Assembly (NCBI GenBank): GCA_964547985.1
Contig: CAZJPV010000005.1
Location: forward strand, 12,073-76,072
From: JAPLJU01 sp964547985
GTDB taxonomy: Bacteria > Desulfobacterota > Syntrophia > Syntrophales > UBA2192
Direction of reading: 5' to 3'
DNA length: 64,000 nucleotides
The notes beneath the pieces are model-generated. The model was not told the DNA's origin. It worked only from the letters and a program-made list of their open reading frames with translations, and did no database searches. The position numbers were made by a program, and so were the translations under genes. Of the stretch, positions 23,418 to 32,200 are shown one piece after another. The first letter of the stretch is position 1. Each line of letters opens with the position of its first letter.

Positions 23418-23813
23418 CACCGACGGTTCGTCTTGGGCATGCTGGAAGCGGGCGCGTCGGGTTACCTCATGAAAAATTGCGCCTTCGATGAACTGGCCAA
23501 GGCCGTCCGCAGCGTTGCAACAGGTCAGACCTATTTGAGCCCGGGCATTGCGGATGTGCTCGTGAAGGGATATCTCGACAAGGTCAACGAGAAACTTTCC
23601 GTAGCACGCTCCCCACTGACGCAGAGGGAGCGGGAAATCCTCCAGCTCCTTGCGGAGGGGCAGTCATCAAAAGAAATAGCCGCGCACCTTAACGTGAGCG
23701 TGAAAACCGTCGAGACCCACCGCCGGAACATGATGCAGAAACTGAATATGCGTAGCGTCGCCGAGCTCACAAAATATGCCATCCGGGAAGGACTGATCAG
23801 CGTCGAAGATTAA
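23418..23813 (+). pseudogene. Truncated NarL/LuxR-family response regulator
   Basis: The frame begins abruptly within the receiver domain at HRRFVLGMLEAGASGYLMKN, the last part of a REC domain, and then carries a complete LuxR-type helix-turn-helix (LTQREREILQLLAEGQSSKEIA and VKTVETHRRNMMQKL). The first 80 or so residues, including the phospho-acceptor Asp, are missing and the DNA before 23418 is not receiver-like. It could still be expressed as a DNA-binding fragment from TTG/ATG 23433, but I take it as a 5'-deleted gene. The stretch 23814-24197 contains only a terminator. Confidence 0.75.
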
Positions 23814-24066
23814 GAACATCAGCTTTTTATCCCTCTTTTTCCTTGAAAAGTCTGCACCGAAAGGTCTACTGAGGGGCTACTTTTTGATCCCGGCAATCTG
23901 CCAGGCGCTTAATCCCGCCGCGATGATCCACAATCACCCCCATATTTTGTGGTCGTTTTCCGGGACGAGCTTTGTCCACCATGGTCCTGAAAGTTCGGTT
24001 AAGAGGGTTCGACTACCACTGTTTCAGCAAAAAGCGCATAAATATTAAATGCTTAGCTTAAACACA

Positions 24067-24098
24067 GGCCCTCGCCAACCGGCGAGGGCCTTCTTTTT
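24067..24098 (+). terminator. Strong rho-independent terminator
   Basis: GGCCCTCGCC and GGCGAGGGCC form a perfect 10-bp stem with loop AACC, followed by TTCTTTTTA. It lies 250 bp downstream of the truncated response regulator. Confidence 0.85.
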
Positions 24099-24197
24099 AT
24101 CTTCACGCAGGCCAGTATATTTCTTTATTGAAAATGCCTGAAAAATGTGGATGATAGAGCTTCTTCAGGGAAATCCAGGGATACCCGGAGGGGAATC

Positions 24198-24653
24198 ATG
24201 GAAAAAGGGGTCATTGATTGCTTGGCCGACGAATCGAAGCTCGACCGGTGCGTCAGGAGGCTGGGTGAAATCATGGAGGAACTCGGAGAGGTCGGCCTCT
24301 TCCTCGAAAAATCCAGCGCCGCCATGGCGGAGCACGGCAGAAAGATCAAATCCGAGGAGGAACGCCTCGATAAGCTCAAGAATGAAATTCGGGAGACCAA
24401 GATCCCCGGCTTCTGCGGCGTCAAGCTGCTCCAGGAGGCAAGCGCCCTGATTGACATCATCGGGGTCCGTATCTCCTACCTGAGGGGCCTCGGCGAGGGT
24501 GTCAACACCAAGAAGATCGACTCCATCGAAAAATTTATCCATGAAAAACTGCAGCCCATCCTCACGGTGAGCTTCAAAGAGATGGCGCATTTCGGGTCCA
24601 TGGACGAAAAAAAGATCCTAGAAGCCATCCTGGCCAGAGGAAGCAGCCAGTGA
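24198..24653 (+). CDS. Helical protein of unknown function, paired with a C39-like peptidase
   Basis: 151 residues from ATG 24198 (GGAGGGG upstream). It is entirely helical and charged (LDRCVRRLGEIMEELGEVGLF, HGRKIKSEEERLDKLKNEI) and looks like a helical bundle or coiled coil. No signal peptide, no recognised family. It lies 23 bp before the C39-like gene, so it may be a substrate, inhibitor or adaptor for that enzyme. Confidence 0.6.
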   Translation: MEKGVIDCLADESKLDRCVRRLGEIMEELGEVGLFLEKSSAAMAEHGRKIKSEEERLDKLKNEIRETKIPGFCGVKLLQEASALIDIIGVRISYLRGLGEGVNTKKIDSIEKFIHEKLQPILTVSFKEMAHFGSMDEKKILEAILARGSSQ

Positions 24654-24676
24654 TTGGGGCAAGCGACCGGTAGAAT

Positions 24677-25198
24677 ATGAAAATGATGCATTACCCGACG
24701 GTGAAACAGCGGACCCACGACGACTGCGGTGCGGCCTGCGTGTCTTCCATCCTTCGTTACCATAACCGGAGACACAAGTACGTGAGGCTTTGCCGGGAGC
24801 TCAAGCTCAGCAAGATCGGTGTCGACGAATCCGAGATGGTCCGGTTTCTTCAGGCGGAGGGATTCAAGGCCGAGCTCCTGGTCGACCTCACTTCCGACGG
24901 GCTTATCGAGTGCCTGAAGGCGGAAAAGCCGGTGATTCTGATCATCCAGGCCTGGAGCCGGAAGAAGGCCGAAACTTACGCCTGCGCGGATTACGGGCAT
25001 TATGTGATGGCGATCGGTTACAACGATGACAGAATCTATTTCATGGACCCGGCCCTGCGATTCGGGACCTACGGATTCATGGCGAGAGAAGAGCTCGAGA
25101 AGAGGTGGTATCTCGTCGGCGAGGGGGGGAGCAGGAAAAGAATCGGCATCGTCGTGGATCCGGGCAACGACGAAAGAAGGATGATTCACATTGATTGA
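24677..25198 (+). CDS. C39-like papain-fold cysteine peptidase
   Basis: 173 residues. QRTHDDCGAACVSSIL gives the oxyanion Gln (Q11) and catalytic Cys (C17), YGHYVMAIGY the catalytic His (H108), and IYFMDPAL the Asp (D124), all the residues of a C39 or C39-like peptidase. There is no ABC transporter domain as in bacteriocin exporters and no signal peptide, so it is a free-standing cytoplasmic enzyme. C39 peptidases cleave double-glycine leaders; free-standing members have other or unknown substrates. No leader peptide with a GG motif is visible nearby. A terminator follows. Confidence 0.85.
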   Translation: MKMMHYPTVKQRTHDDCGAACVSSILRYHNRRHKYVRLCRELKLSKIGVDESEMVRFLQAEGFKAELLVDLTSDGLIECLKAEKPVILIIQAWSRKKAETYACADYGHYVMAIGYNDDRIYFMDPALRFGTYGFMAREELEKRWYLVGEGGSRKRIGIVVDPGNDERRMIHID

Positions 25199-25227
25199 CG
25201 ACCCCGGCGGGTACAAAGGCCCCACAG

Positions 25228-25254
25228 GCCGCTCCCAAGGCGGCTTTTTTATTT
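25228..25254 (+). terminator. Rho-independent terminator after the C39-like gene
   Basis: GCCGC (25228-25232) pairs with GCGGC (25240-25244), followed by TTTTTT. It ends the two-gene unit. Confidence 0.8.
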
Positions 25255-25453
25255 GATACATCCGCGCCCCGAAATCCTGCGGATTTCGAGGTACCCCGTG
25301 GAAAAATCAGATCAAAAACAGAAATCATCTTGAATAATTTCGCATTATGAGATAACGATTCATTATTTTCACCCGCGACGAACAAGCGTTCATCGGTCGG
25401 CGGTTAAAGTTCATTCCTTCTCATGATGGTTCGCAAAAAAAAGGGGGGGATCC

Positions 25454-26464
25454 ATGAAAAGCAAGAGGACGGGCAGGATCGGGAGCCTCGATTGCCGTTC
25501 CATCCGGAAATTCATCGACAACCATTTCTCGCACTTCAATGCCTACGCCCTGAAAGCGGCATCACAAGCCTATATCCAGCATCTCCGTAAAGGCAACCGG
25601 ATGCTTCTGGCCATGGCCGGCGCCATGAGCACGGCGGAGATCGGCGGCACCCTCGCAGAGATGATCCGGAAGGACAAAGTGCACGCCATCTGCACAACCG
25701 GTGCGAATCTCGAAGAAGACATCTTCAACCTCATTGCCCATGATCACTACGAACATATCCCCCACTACCGGCAGCTGGCGTCCCGGGACGAAGAAAACCT
25801 TTACAAAAGAGGCCTGAACCGTGTCACCGATACCTGTATTCCGGAGACCGAGGCGATGCGCCGGGTGCAGGGTCATCTCCTCGAATGCGTCAGAAGGGCC
25901 GAACAGAAAGGTCAAAGATTCTTTCCCTTTGAATTTTTCTATCAGATGATCCGGCGTGGCGATCTCAAGTCTTATTATCAAATTGATCCCAGAAATTCCT
26001 GGGTCGCCGCGGCCTGCAAAAAGAACCTCCCCATCTGGACGCCCGGCTGGGAAGATTCCACGCTGGGGAATTATATTGTCGCGTCATCACGGAGAAAGAT
26101 GATCTCCGGTTTCGGGACCGTGAAATCAGGCCTCGAGCAGATGAATTTCCTGATTGACTGGTACCTCCAGAATACCAAGAAGGGGACCATCGGTTTTTTC
26201 CAGATAGGCGGTGGTATTGCCGGGGACTTTGCCATCTGCGTCGTACCGCTGATCACCCAGGACCTGAAAGGGAAGTGCAAATACTGGGGTTATTTCTGCC
26301 AGATCTCGGACAGTACGACCTCTTACGGATCCTACAGCGGCGCTTCGCCCAACGAAAAAATCACATGGGGAAAACTGTCGGCCGCCACGCCTAAATTCCA
26401 CATCGAATCAGACGCGACCATCGTGGCCCCGCTGATGTTCGCTTACATACTCGCGGCAAGGTAA
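25454..26464 (+). CDS. Deoxyhypusine-synthase-like (homospermidine synthase-like) enzyme
   Basis: 336 residues. The conserved NAD-binding and spermidine-site segments are visible: AMAGAMSTAEIGGTLAEMI, CTTGANLEEDIFNL and GFFQIGGGIAGDFAICVVPL. The catalytic lysine is present in ITWGKLSA (K307), equivalent to the lysine that forms the enzyme-butylimine intermediate. Bacteria lack eIF5A, so bacterial members of this family make homospermidine from putrescine or spermidine or modify unknown targets. RBS AAGGGGGG precedes ATG 25454. It stands alone between terminators. Confidence 0.85.
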   Translation: MKSKRTGRIGSLDCRSIRKFIDNHFSHFNAYALKAASQAYIQHLRKGNRMLLAMAGAMSTAEIGGTLAEMIRKDKVHAICTTGANLEEDIFNLIAHDHYEHIPHYRQLASRDEENLYKRGLNRVTDTCIPETEAMRRVQGHLLECVRRAEQKGQRFFPFEFFYQMIRRGDLKSYYQIDPRNSWVAAACKKNLPIWTPGWEDSTLGNYIVASSRRKMISGFGTVKSGLEQMNFLIDWYLQNTKKGTIGFFQIGGGIAGDFAICVVPLITQDLKGKCKYWGYFCQISDSTTSYGSYSGASPNEKITWGKLSAATPKFHIESDATIVAPLMFAYILAAR

Positions 26465-26962
26465 GGGACCCCGGGTCAAACAACCAAAAGCCCGCCAGGG
26501 TATGTCAGCATTATCGTCACGAAAGATCCCGCCTCCGTCTGCCAGCCGACCGTTTTACATTTGAACATCCCTGTATTATCCTCCCGAACGTAAAGATTGT
26601 GAGTTACGAAACCTCAAAATAATCATTTTAAATTATGATTTATAATCAATATGATATGCCGTTTTCATAGAAAAAATATGATATTTTTAGGTCTCAGACA
26701 AATTTGTCGAAAGGGATACAGGCAGGGTCCACATAACAATTCGTTTTGATAATGTTTTTGCAGTTTGAGGTCAAAATATTCGACAATTGTTGCCTCACCG
26801 CAAATGCCGACTCAGGGAGGTCAGGAAGGGATATAAAGAAAATGCATAATGTATTCAATATGTTGATAAATTTTTTTACATTCGGCACGGTAACTGCATT
26901 GAATAGAGGTGTAAAATTGTGATTAAGAACGCTCTTTACAGATCAAATAGACATTATCTCGC

Positions 26963-27070
26963 CCCGGCCCTACCGACCGTTAAGGTTGACAGTTTCCCCC
27001 TCCTTTACTGTTGGCCTTAAAATGGGGTTTTCCCCTCCTCCTTTGCCCCGTGGTAATCGGTAGGGCAGGG
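26963..27070 (+). ncRNA. Candidate structured RNA in a convergent intergenic region
   Basis: An outer stem GCCCTACCGA (26967-26976) pairs with TCGGTAGGGC (27057-27066), extended by three more pairs past one mismatch. Inside is a 14-bp stem (26980-26993 with 27007-27020) containing three consecutive G-U pairs, which form in RNA but not in DNA, and a small GGGG/CCCC hairpin (27024-27035). Together they make a three-way junction. There is no coding potential. 26465-26962 is AT-rich without a gene. The strand is uncertain, but the G-U pairs fit plus-strand transcription. The structure is by eye only. Confidence 0.35.
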
Positions 27071-27120
27071 CTGTTTCTGGGGTCAGGTAAAAACGATTTT
27101 CCCTTCATCAGCCATCGCTC

Positions 27121-28356
27121 TTATTTTTTCGATGACGATTTAACAAAGAAAAAGAATCCCACCGCCAAAACGGCCGCCAGCGCATCGAGTGCGAAGGCAA
27201 GACCGTAACTGCCTGTCGTATCCCGGAGCATTCCGCCCATCCAGTGAGACCCTATGGCGCCGAGACCGTAAAAGGGGGTCCATGCACCGATCACAGTCCC
27301 CATAATCTCTTTTCTGAAATAATCCCCGGCACAGGCCCCGTAGATGGGGAAGGTGACACCATAGAATACGGCCAGCAGGGCAACGAAGAGGGCCAGCAGT
27401 AGCCAGGAGGTCCCGTGCATCAGGATGCCGATGACTGCCAGCGCGATGAAGGCATCGGAGATCAGGATCATTTTATGGCGGCCGATGTAATCCGAAAGAG
27501 GCAGCACGGTTAAAACACCGGCGACCTGGGCGATGCCATGGATCGTGGCAAGGGAACTTGCCTTTTCCAGGGATAGGCCGAGTTCGTAACGGGCATAGTC
27601 AACCATGAAGGTTGTGATGCCGTAGAGGCTGTAGGAGATCAGAAAATAGGAAATACCGATCAACCAGAAAACCCGATACCCAAAGATATCCGATGCAGGG
27701 TACCGCCCGGTTGTGTGAGCCTTCGCAGGAGGTCCATGTGTGGAAGCGTCCGGCTCGCCCCAGGGCCGCGCACCCGACGATTCAGGATCCCGCCTGAGAA
27801 AGAGCCCGTTCATGACCACCATGGCAAGGGCCGCGGCACCGATGAAATACCAGGCGTGCCGCCACGTGAAGTGATGAACGATCAAGGGGAAGGCCGCTCC
27901 CATGGTCGCGAAGCCAAGCCCGTAGCCTGTGGAGAGGATGCCGAGAGCCAGTCCCCTGCGATGAGGGGCGAACCAGCGCTGGACGACCGTGATGACGGGT
28001 GTCCACATCCCTGTGGCCCCCAGGCCGACAACGGCAAAAGCCAGACAGGCAAAAAGGAGAGAATCCACCTTGCCCATGAGGAGGAGGCCCGCACCAAGGA
28101 TCAGAGAGCAGACCGTGATGACCAGGCGTGCGCCGAACCGGTCCGTCAGGTAACCGGCTAAGGGCGTGAAGAGAATGTAGGTGAAGAGATAGGCGTTGAA
28201 GATCGATCCGGCATCCGTCCGGCTGATGCTCAGATCCCTGATCATTTCAGGCAGGACGACGCCGTATCCGAGCCTGGCCGAGTAACTGATGAACAGGTTG
28301 ACGAAACAGACGGCGAGGACGACCCAGGCCCAGTGGAAGGTCACCGGAGGAACCAT
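27121..28356 (-). CDS. MFS transporter (monocarboxylate/oxalate-formate type)
   Basis: 411 residues, twelve predicted transmembrane helices with the major-facilitator signature between helices 2 and 3 (GYLTDRFGARLV), plus QRWFAPHRRGLALGILSTGYGLG and a repeat LPLSDYIGRHKMIL in the second half. The overall pattern resembles the oxalate:formate antiporter/monocarboxylate transporter subgroup, so the substrate may be a small carboxylate; this is inference. The iron-sulfur flavoprotein gene ends 23 bp upstream on the same strand. Confidence 0.85.
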   Translation of the reverse strand: MVPPVTFHWAWVVLAVCFVNLFISYSARLGYGVVLPEMIRDLSISRTDAGSIFNAYLFTYILFTPLAGYLTDRFGARLVITVCSLILGAGLLLMGKVDSLLFACLAFAVVGLGATGMWTPVITVVQRWFAPHRRGLALGILSTGYGLGFATMGAAFPLIVHHFTWRHAWYFIGAAALAMVVMNGLFLRRDPESSGARPWGEPDASTHGPPAKAHTTGRYPASDIFGYRVFWLIGISYFLISYSLYGITTFMVDYARYELGLSLEKASSLATIHGIAQVAGVLTVLPLSDYIGRHKMILISDAFIALAVIGILMHGTSWLLLALFVALLAVFYGVTFPIYGACAGDYFRKEIMGTVIGAWTPFYGLGAIGSHWMGGMLRDTTGSYGLAFALDALAAVLAVGFFFFVKSSSKK

Positions 28357-28379
28357 GCGTTTCTCCTTACAGGATCATC

Positions 28380-28955
28380 TCAGCCGTGAAGTCTTTTCAG
28401 CAGCCAGGCCATGTTTTCACCCAGGGTCTTCATGGTCTGAATCCCCTCGGTGTCCTTCAACACCTCGCCGGGGTCTCTCCCGATGCCGATGTTCCAGTAG
28501 CTGGAACCCGGCAGGATCATCTGCATGTAGTGCAGGAACAGGTTCATGGAGCTGAAGGCGGGAATGGCACCGGCCCGCCTCACGGCCACAACGGAAGAAC
28601 CGACCTTCCGTTTCAGCATGTAGTCATTCGCCCGGCCTACGAATCCGCATCGCTCGATGAGGGCCCTCATGTTCGAGGTGACGTCGGAGAAGTACGTGGG
28701 TGAGCCGAGGAGAACCCCGTCGGCCTCGCGTATCTTTGCGATGTATTCGTTCATTTTATCCTTGTCATTGACGCACCGCCCGTCCTTGTTCTTGAAACAC
28801 TTGTAGCAGGCGAGACATCCCTGGAGATTCTGGCCCGCCATCTGGAGCAATTCCGTTTTGATGCCTTCCTTTTTCAGTTCCTCCAGGACCGTGTTGAGCA
28901 GAATTGCCGTATTGCCGTTCTTCCTCGCGCTTCCGTTGATTGCCACCACTTTCAT
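28380..28955 (-). CDS. Iron-sulfur flavoprotein (NADPH-dependent FMN reductase family)
   Basis: 191 residues. The flavodoxin-like FMN site is at the N-terminus (AINGSARKNGNTA), and a compact cluster motif CLACYKCFKNKDGRC holds four cysteines (CX2CX2CX7C), the pattern of iron-sulfur flavoproteins of anaerobes. GSPTYFSDVTSNMRALIERCG is the second FMN-binding loop. It likely shuttles electrons between ferredoxin and flavin. It is cotranscribed with the MFS gene. Confidence 0.88.
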   Translation of the reverse strand: MKVVAINGSARKNGNTAILLNTVLEELKKEGIKTELLQMAGQNLQGCLACYKCFKNKDGRCVNDKDKMNEYIAKIREADGVLLGSPTYFSDVTSNMRALIERCGFVGRANDYMLKRKVGSSVVAVRRAGAIPAFSSMNLFLHYMQMILPGSSYWNIGIGRDPGEVLKDTEGIQTMKTLGENMAWLLKRLHG

Positions 28956-28993
28956 TGAAGTCCAATCTCCTTTCCTTTCTCTCCGGTGTATGT

Positions 28994-29695
28994 CTATCGC
29001 TTCTTGAAAAGCTCCGGCAGGGCCGTCCCGGCCCCGGCCCGTATCGTCTCGTCGTAGAGGTGTGACATCTCGTTCGGCTCGGGGTTGATTTCGATCAAGC
29101 GCGCGCCGTTTTCCCTGGCGATCTGCGGGAACCCCGCGGCGGGCCAGACAACGCCCGAGGTCCCGATACTAACGAAGAGGTCGCACTTCCGGATCGCACC
29201 GGTCGCCTCACCGACGACTGCCGGGTCGAGCCTGTCCCCGAACCAGACGATATCCGGACGGAGCCAGCTTCCGCAATCCCGGCATTTGTAGCTCCGGTAT
29301 TTCTCTCCCATATCCTCGATGACCCCGTGCCAGGGGCAGCGAAGCCGCCAAAGGCTCCCGTGAAGCTCGACCACTTTCCTGTTCCCCGCGCGCTGGTGCA
29401 TGCCGTCGATGTTCTGGGTGACGACGGTGACACTCGGGTGAGCCTTCTCCTGGGCGGCGATCACGTCATGTCCCGCGTGGGGCCTGCAGGCCAGCACCGC
29501 CTGCCGCCTGAGTTCATGGAAGTCAAGGACCTTTTGTGGGTCATCCTCGAAGGCCGTCTGACAGGCGTATTCCTGCCAGCGGTACTGGCTCCAGACACCG
29601 CCGCTCCCCCGGTAGGTGGGAACGCCGCTTTCGGCGGACATCCCGGCCCCGGTAAAAAAGACGATGTTCTTATAACACGAAAAGTCAATTTCCAT
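28994..29695 (-). CDS. cobB: SIR2-family NAD-dependent protein deacylase
   Basis: 233 residues. NAD-binding motifs FTGAGMSAESGVPTYRG and TQNIDGMHQRAG are present and the catalytic His is in VELHGSL. The zinc site has CPWH and CRDC: the first pair is C-x-x-H rather than the usual C-x-x-C, so zinc ligation may be altered. These enzymes remove acyl groups from lysines and link protein acylation to acyl-CoA levels, which suits a fatty/aromatic-acid degrader. The start at 29695 has a GGAG-type RBS. Confidence 0.92.
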   Translation of the reverse strand: MEIDFSCYKNIVFFTGAGMSAESGVPTYRGSGGVWSQYRWQEYACQTAFEDDPQKVLDFHELRRQAVLACRPHAGHDVIAAQEKAHPSVTVVTQNIDGMHQRAGNRKVVELHGSLWRLRCPWHGVIEDMGEKYRSYKCRDCGSWLRPDIVWFGDRLDPAVVGEATGAIRKCDLFVSIGTSGVVWPAAGFPQIARENGARLIEINPEPNEMSHLYDETIRAGAGTALPELFKKR

Positions 29696-29787
29696 GGCCG
29701 TCTCCTTGGGGTGTTCACAACCTGTCGCATACCTCTCGAAGGTCTGGGCCGTCGGGAGAGAGACCGGGCAACCCAGAGGTCGTGGTC

Positions 29788-30183
29788 CTATATCAGACCG
29801 ACGAGGGAGAGCCCTACCATTATGTTGACAACCGACAGGAATAAAGTGATACGGCCCGACCAGACGTGGAGTTGTCTCAACCCCGACCTCATCTGCAAAA
29901 TTCCCGTCTGCATCTGACCGAGAAGAATCGTTGAGAGAGCAATCAAAAAAACAACCATACCGAGATAGGCGTGAGGGACTGCGAAATGCTCGTTTCTATC
30001 CAGGGAAAGTTGAAGGGCCTCCGCAAAGAAACCCAGGACCATGACGACAAATCCCGTCAGGGCTAGGGCCCGGTGTGACTTGAACCACCATTTCCGCGCC
30101 CTGGCAAAACGGGCAATGGCCACCGCCGTTGCCATGAGCAGAAACCCGGTCAGCATCATGCCGGCGTGAGTCAAAAGGAGCAT
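29788..30183 (-). CDS. Four-helix membrane protein, probable b-type cytochrome
   Basis: 131 residues with four transmembrane segments and histidines in conserved-looking places: LLLTHAGMMLTGF, FKSHRALALTGF, VPHAYLGMVVF and QLHVWSGRITLF. Two His pairs across helices are the arrangement of cytochrome b561-type proteins. Heme binding and function are inferred. It is alone in its orientation, about 90 bp upstream of cobB. Confidence 0.6.
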   Translation of the reverse strand: MLLLTHAGMMLTGFLLMATAVAIARFARARKWWFKSHRALALTGFVVMVLGFFAEALQLSLDRNEHFAVPHAYLGMVVFLIALSTILLGQMQTGILQMRSGLRQLHVWSGRITLFLSVVNIMVGLSLVGLI

Positions 30184-30397
30184 TCCGATATCCCCTGAAA
30201 TTTTGGAACTATATTAGCGGCAATTTGAGGAATGTCAACCGCAACCATAGCCAGGCCATACCGGGGTTTTGGCCCCATGACCGCTCAGGGTTCAAATAGC
30301 CTGTTTTCTGGCATGGTTCCTGAATATTGAGGGCTCAAGTTGTTATTTCTCTTCGAAAGTCAGGAAGAATAGACCCCGCGAAGGCAGGTAAGGAACC

Positions 30398-30799
30398 ATG
30401 AAACCGCAGGAACTCAAGTATTTCAAGAAGATGCTCAATGAGCGGATCGATGAGCTCATCAAGGGCGCGGGCAGGACCGTAAGCGAGATGGCCGGCGAAG
30501 AAGAAGTTTTTGCCGACCCTAACGACAGGGCCTCGCAGGAGAGCGAGAGAAACCTCGAGCTGAGGATCCGGGAAAGGGAGCGCAAACTGATTTTCAAGAT
30601 GAGGGAGGCCCTCCAGCGGATCGAAGACGGCACTTTCGGCATCTGTGAAGAGTGTGAGGAGCCCATCTCCCTTCAGAGGCTCAAGGCACGGCCGGTGACG
30701 ACCTTCTGCATTGAATGCAAAACCCGTGAGGAGCAGCTGCAAAAACTCCAGGGCAGGACCTCCGGGTTCGTACCAGCCTTTTTGGGAGAGGGTTCTTAG
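30398..30799 (+). CDS. DksA/TraR-family transcription factor
   Basis: 133 residues. N-terminal coiled coil, a DPNDRAS motif at its tip (residues 46-52), and a C-terminal four-cysteine zinc finger CEECEEPISLQRLKARP...CIEC. DksA-type proteins enter the RNA polymerase secondary channel and, with ppGpp, adjust rRNA and amino-acid promoters. The tip motif resembles the DxxDxA of DksA. RBS AGGAAC lies before the ATG. A terminator follows at 30841. Confidence 0.9.
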   Translation: MKPQELKYFKKMLNERIDELIKGAGRTVSEMAGEEEVFADPNDRASQESERNLELRIRERERKLIFKMREALQRIEDGTFGICEECEEPISLQRLKARPVTTFCIECKTREEQLQKLQGRTSGFVPAFLGEGS

Positions 30800-30840
30800 G
30801 GCTCAGGGCACAACGCACAGGACAGAGGAAGAAACAAAGA

Positions 30841-30875
30841 AAGATCGGGGAGCGCCTCCTCGGTCTTTTTCTTTT
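30841..30875 (+). terminator. Rho-independent terminator after the DksA-like gene
   Basis: AGATCGGGGA pairs with TCCTCGGTCT through a GCGCC loop (two G-U pairs), followed by TTTTCTTTTT. It also lies just past the end of the AOR operon on the other strand. Confidence 0.75.
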
Positions 30876-30886
30876 TACGCGGAGCC

Positions 30887-32200
30887 CTACTCGGGGATTT
30901 TCCCGGTGAGGAGCATCCCGATCTGCCCGTCGAGCCTTGCAGCGATGGCCTTGATCTCCTCCGTGTCGGTCGATAGGAATCTCAGCAAATCGAAGCGGTT
31001 AAGACGTTCGGCTATCTGGATGAAGACCGGGCAGATGCCGAGGATCATGGCCGAGGCCACCCTCTCCGTCCATGCCTTTCCGGAGAAAAGGGGGGCAATC
31101 CCGCCACCGAAGAGTTGATAGAGGCGGGTCTCGATACCCGGTGCCGACGGGTAGTCCTTCTCATCGATGGAAGCCCCTGCGGCGGCGAGGGCCTCGATCG
31201 TGTTCAGTGCCTCCCGGAGCGGACGGTCCTCGCGAAGACCGTATCCCGCGGCCAGGGGATCGAGCCCGAGTTCCAGACACCTCTTCAGGAGGGGAAGGGC
31301 ATCCTCGGACTTGCGTGAAAGAGAGATCCATCCGCCGTGATCCATCAGGAGGAACCCGTCTTTTTCCTTCTCCCCTCCCTGTCTTCGGAAGGCCGCGTAG
31401 GTCATGCAGGGGCAGGGGCAGTGGTAGCAGGCCCGGTTTCGCCCGAGTTTCCCACGGAGCGCCCCGGCAGACTCGCCGCCGTCGGCGATTCTCTTCAAAA
31501 CGGGGACAAACCCCTCGGTTTTCATGGCTCCCGAGTCTCGCAACAGCTTTTCCGTCGTCTTGGACAGAGCCGGGTGATCCTCGCGGTGGGGCAGTCCCCC
31601 GATGCCGTTGAACAGGACGGCCTTGAGGTTCTTTGCCGCCATCCGGGCGGCGAGTCCAACCCTGTCGAGACTCCCGTGACTGCCGATGGAGGCCGATGCG
31701 AAGGGCGAGCTTCGATCCGCCGCCGGCCCCGTGACGATGGAGGCGCGGAATCCGGGTGCACTTCGCCTCAAGGACTGAACAATTTCAGGTACCGGACGAT
31801 CGGAGGTCTCTTGGAGCGGGACGATGGCGATGGAGCCTCGCCCGATATGGATAGCGCAGGGCTGTTCTGTTGCACCGCGGATGACAAGAAAATCCAAACC
31901 GGCACATTTCATCTCCGGACCAGTCCGGAGCATGAAGGGCACGTGGCAGAGATGATCGTACAGGGGGGACCTGAACGTGGCGACGAGAAGCGATGACGCC
32001 GGGGCGAAACTTCCCGTCAGTGGCCCCGTCCCAAAAACGAGGGAGTCGCTTTCATACTGGGTAAGGAGCCAGGCGCTCATGGACGCCCCAACGAGATGTT
32101 TCCGGATCGCCTCTTCCTCGAAGTCGACCGTGTAGGACGACCGCAGGGTCAGGTCAACGACGCCGATTTTGCCGTTATAAAAGAAGGGGAAGAGTTTCAT
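30887..32200 (-). CDS. Shortened aldehyde ferredoxin oxidoreductase-like protein
   Basis: 437 residues, against about 600 for AOR. The N-terminal AOR domain is recognisable (LVFGTGPLTGSF, CAGLDFLVIRGA) and the middle domain keeps CYHCPCPC for the 4Fe-4S cluster. The C-terminal 150 or so residues, with the pterin-binding and fourth-cysteine regions, are absent or degenerate. It is the last gene of the operon and overlaps the NapH-like gene by four bases. It may be an inactive paralogue serving as assembly or regulatory subunit, or a decaying copy. It ends just before a terminator. Confidence 0.7.
   Translation of the reverse strand: MKLFPFFYNGKIGVVDLTLRSSYTVDFEEEAIRKHLVGASMSAWLLTQYESDSLVFGTGPLTGSFAPASSLLVATFRSPLYDHLCHVPFMLRTGPEMKCAGLDFLVIRGATEQPCAIHIGRGSIAIVPLQETSDRPVPEIVQSLRRSAPGFRASIVTGPAADRSSPFASASIGSHGSLDRVGLAARMAAKNLKAVLFNGIGGLPHREDHPALSKTTEKLLRDSGAMKTEGFVPVLKRIADGGESAGALRGKLGRNRACYHCPCPCMTYAAFRRQGGEKEKDGFLLMDHGGWISLSRKSEDALPLLKRCLELGLDPLAAGYGLREDRPLREALNTIEALAAAGASIDEKDYPSAPGIETRLYQLFGGGIAPLFSGKAWTERVASAMILGICPVFIQIAERLNRFDLLRFLSTDTEEIKAIAARLDGQIGMLLTGKIPE

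Noticed and set aside
23226..23420. Minus-strand hydrophobic small protein
   Set aside because: A single hydrophobic segment from an internal ATG without RBS; too weak to annotate.
26694..26888. 64-codon minus-strand frame in the AT-rich intergenic stretch
   Set aside because: AT-rich chance frame without RBS or protein-like pattern.
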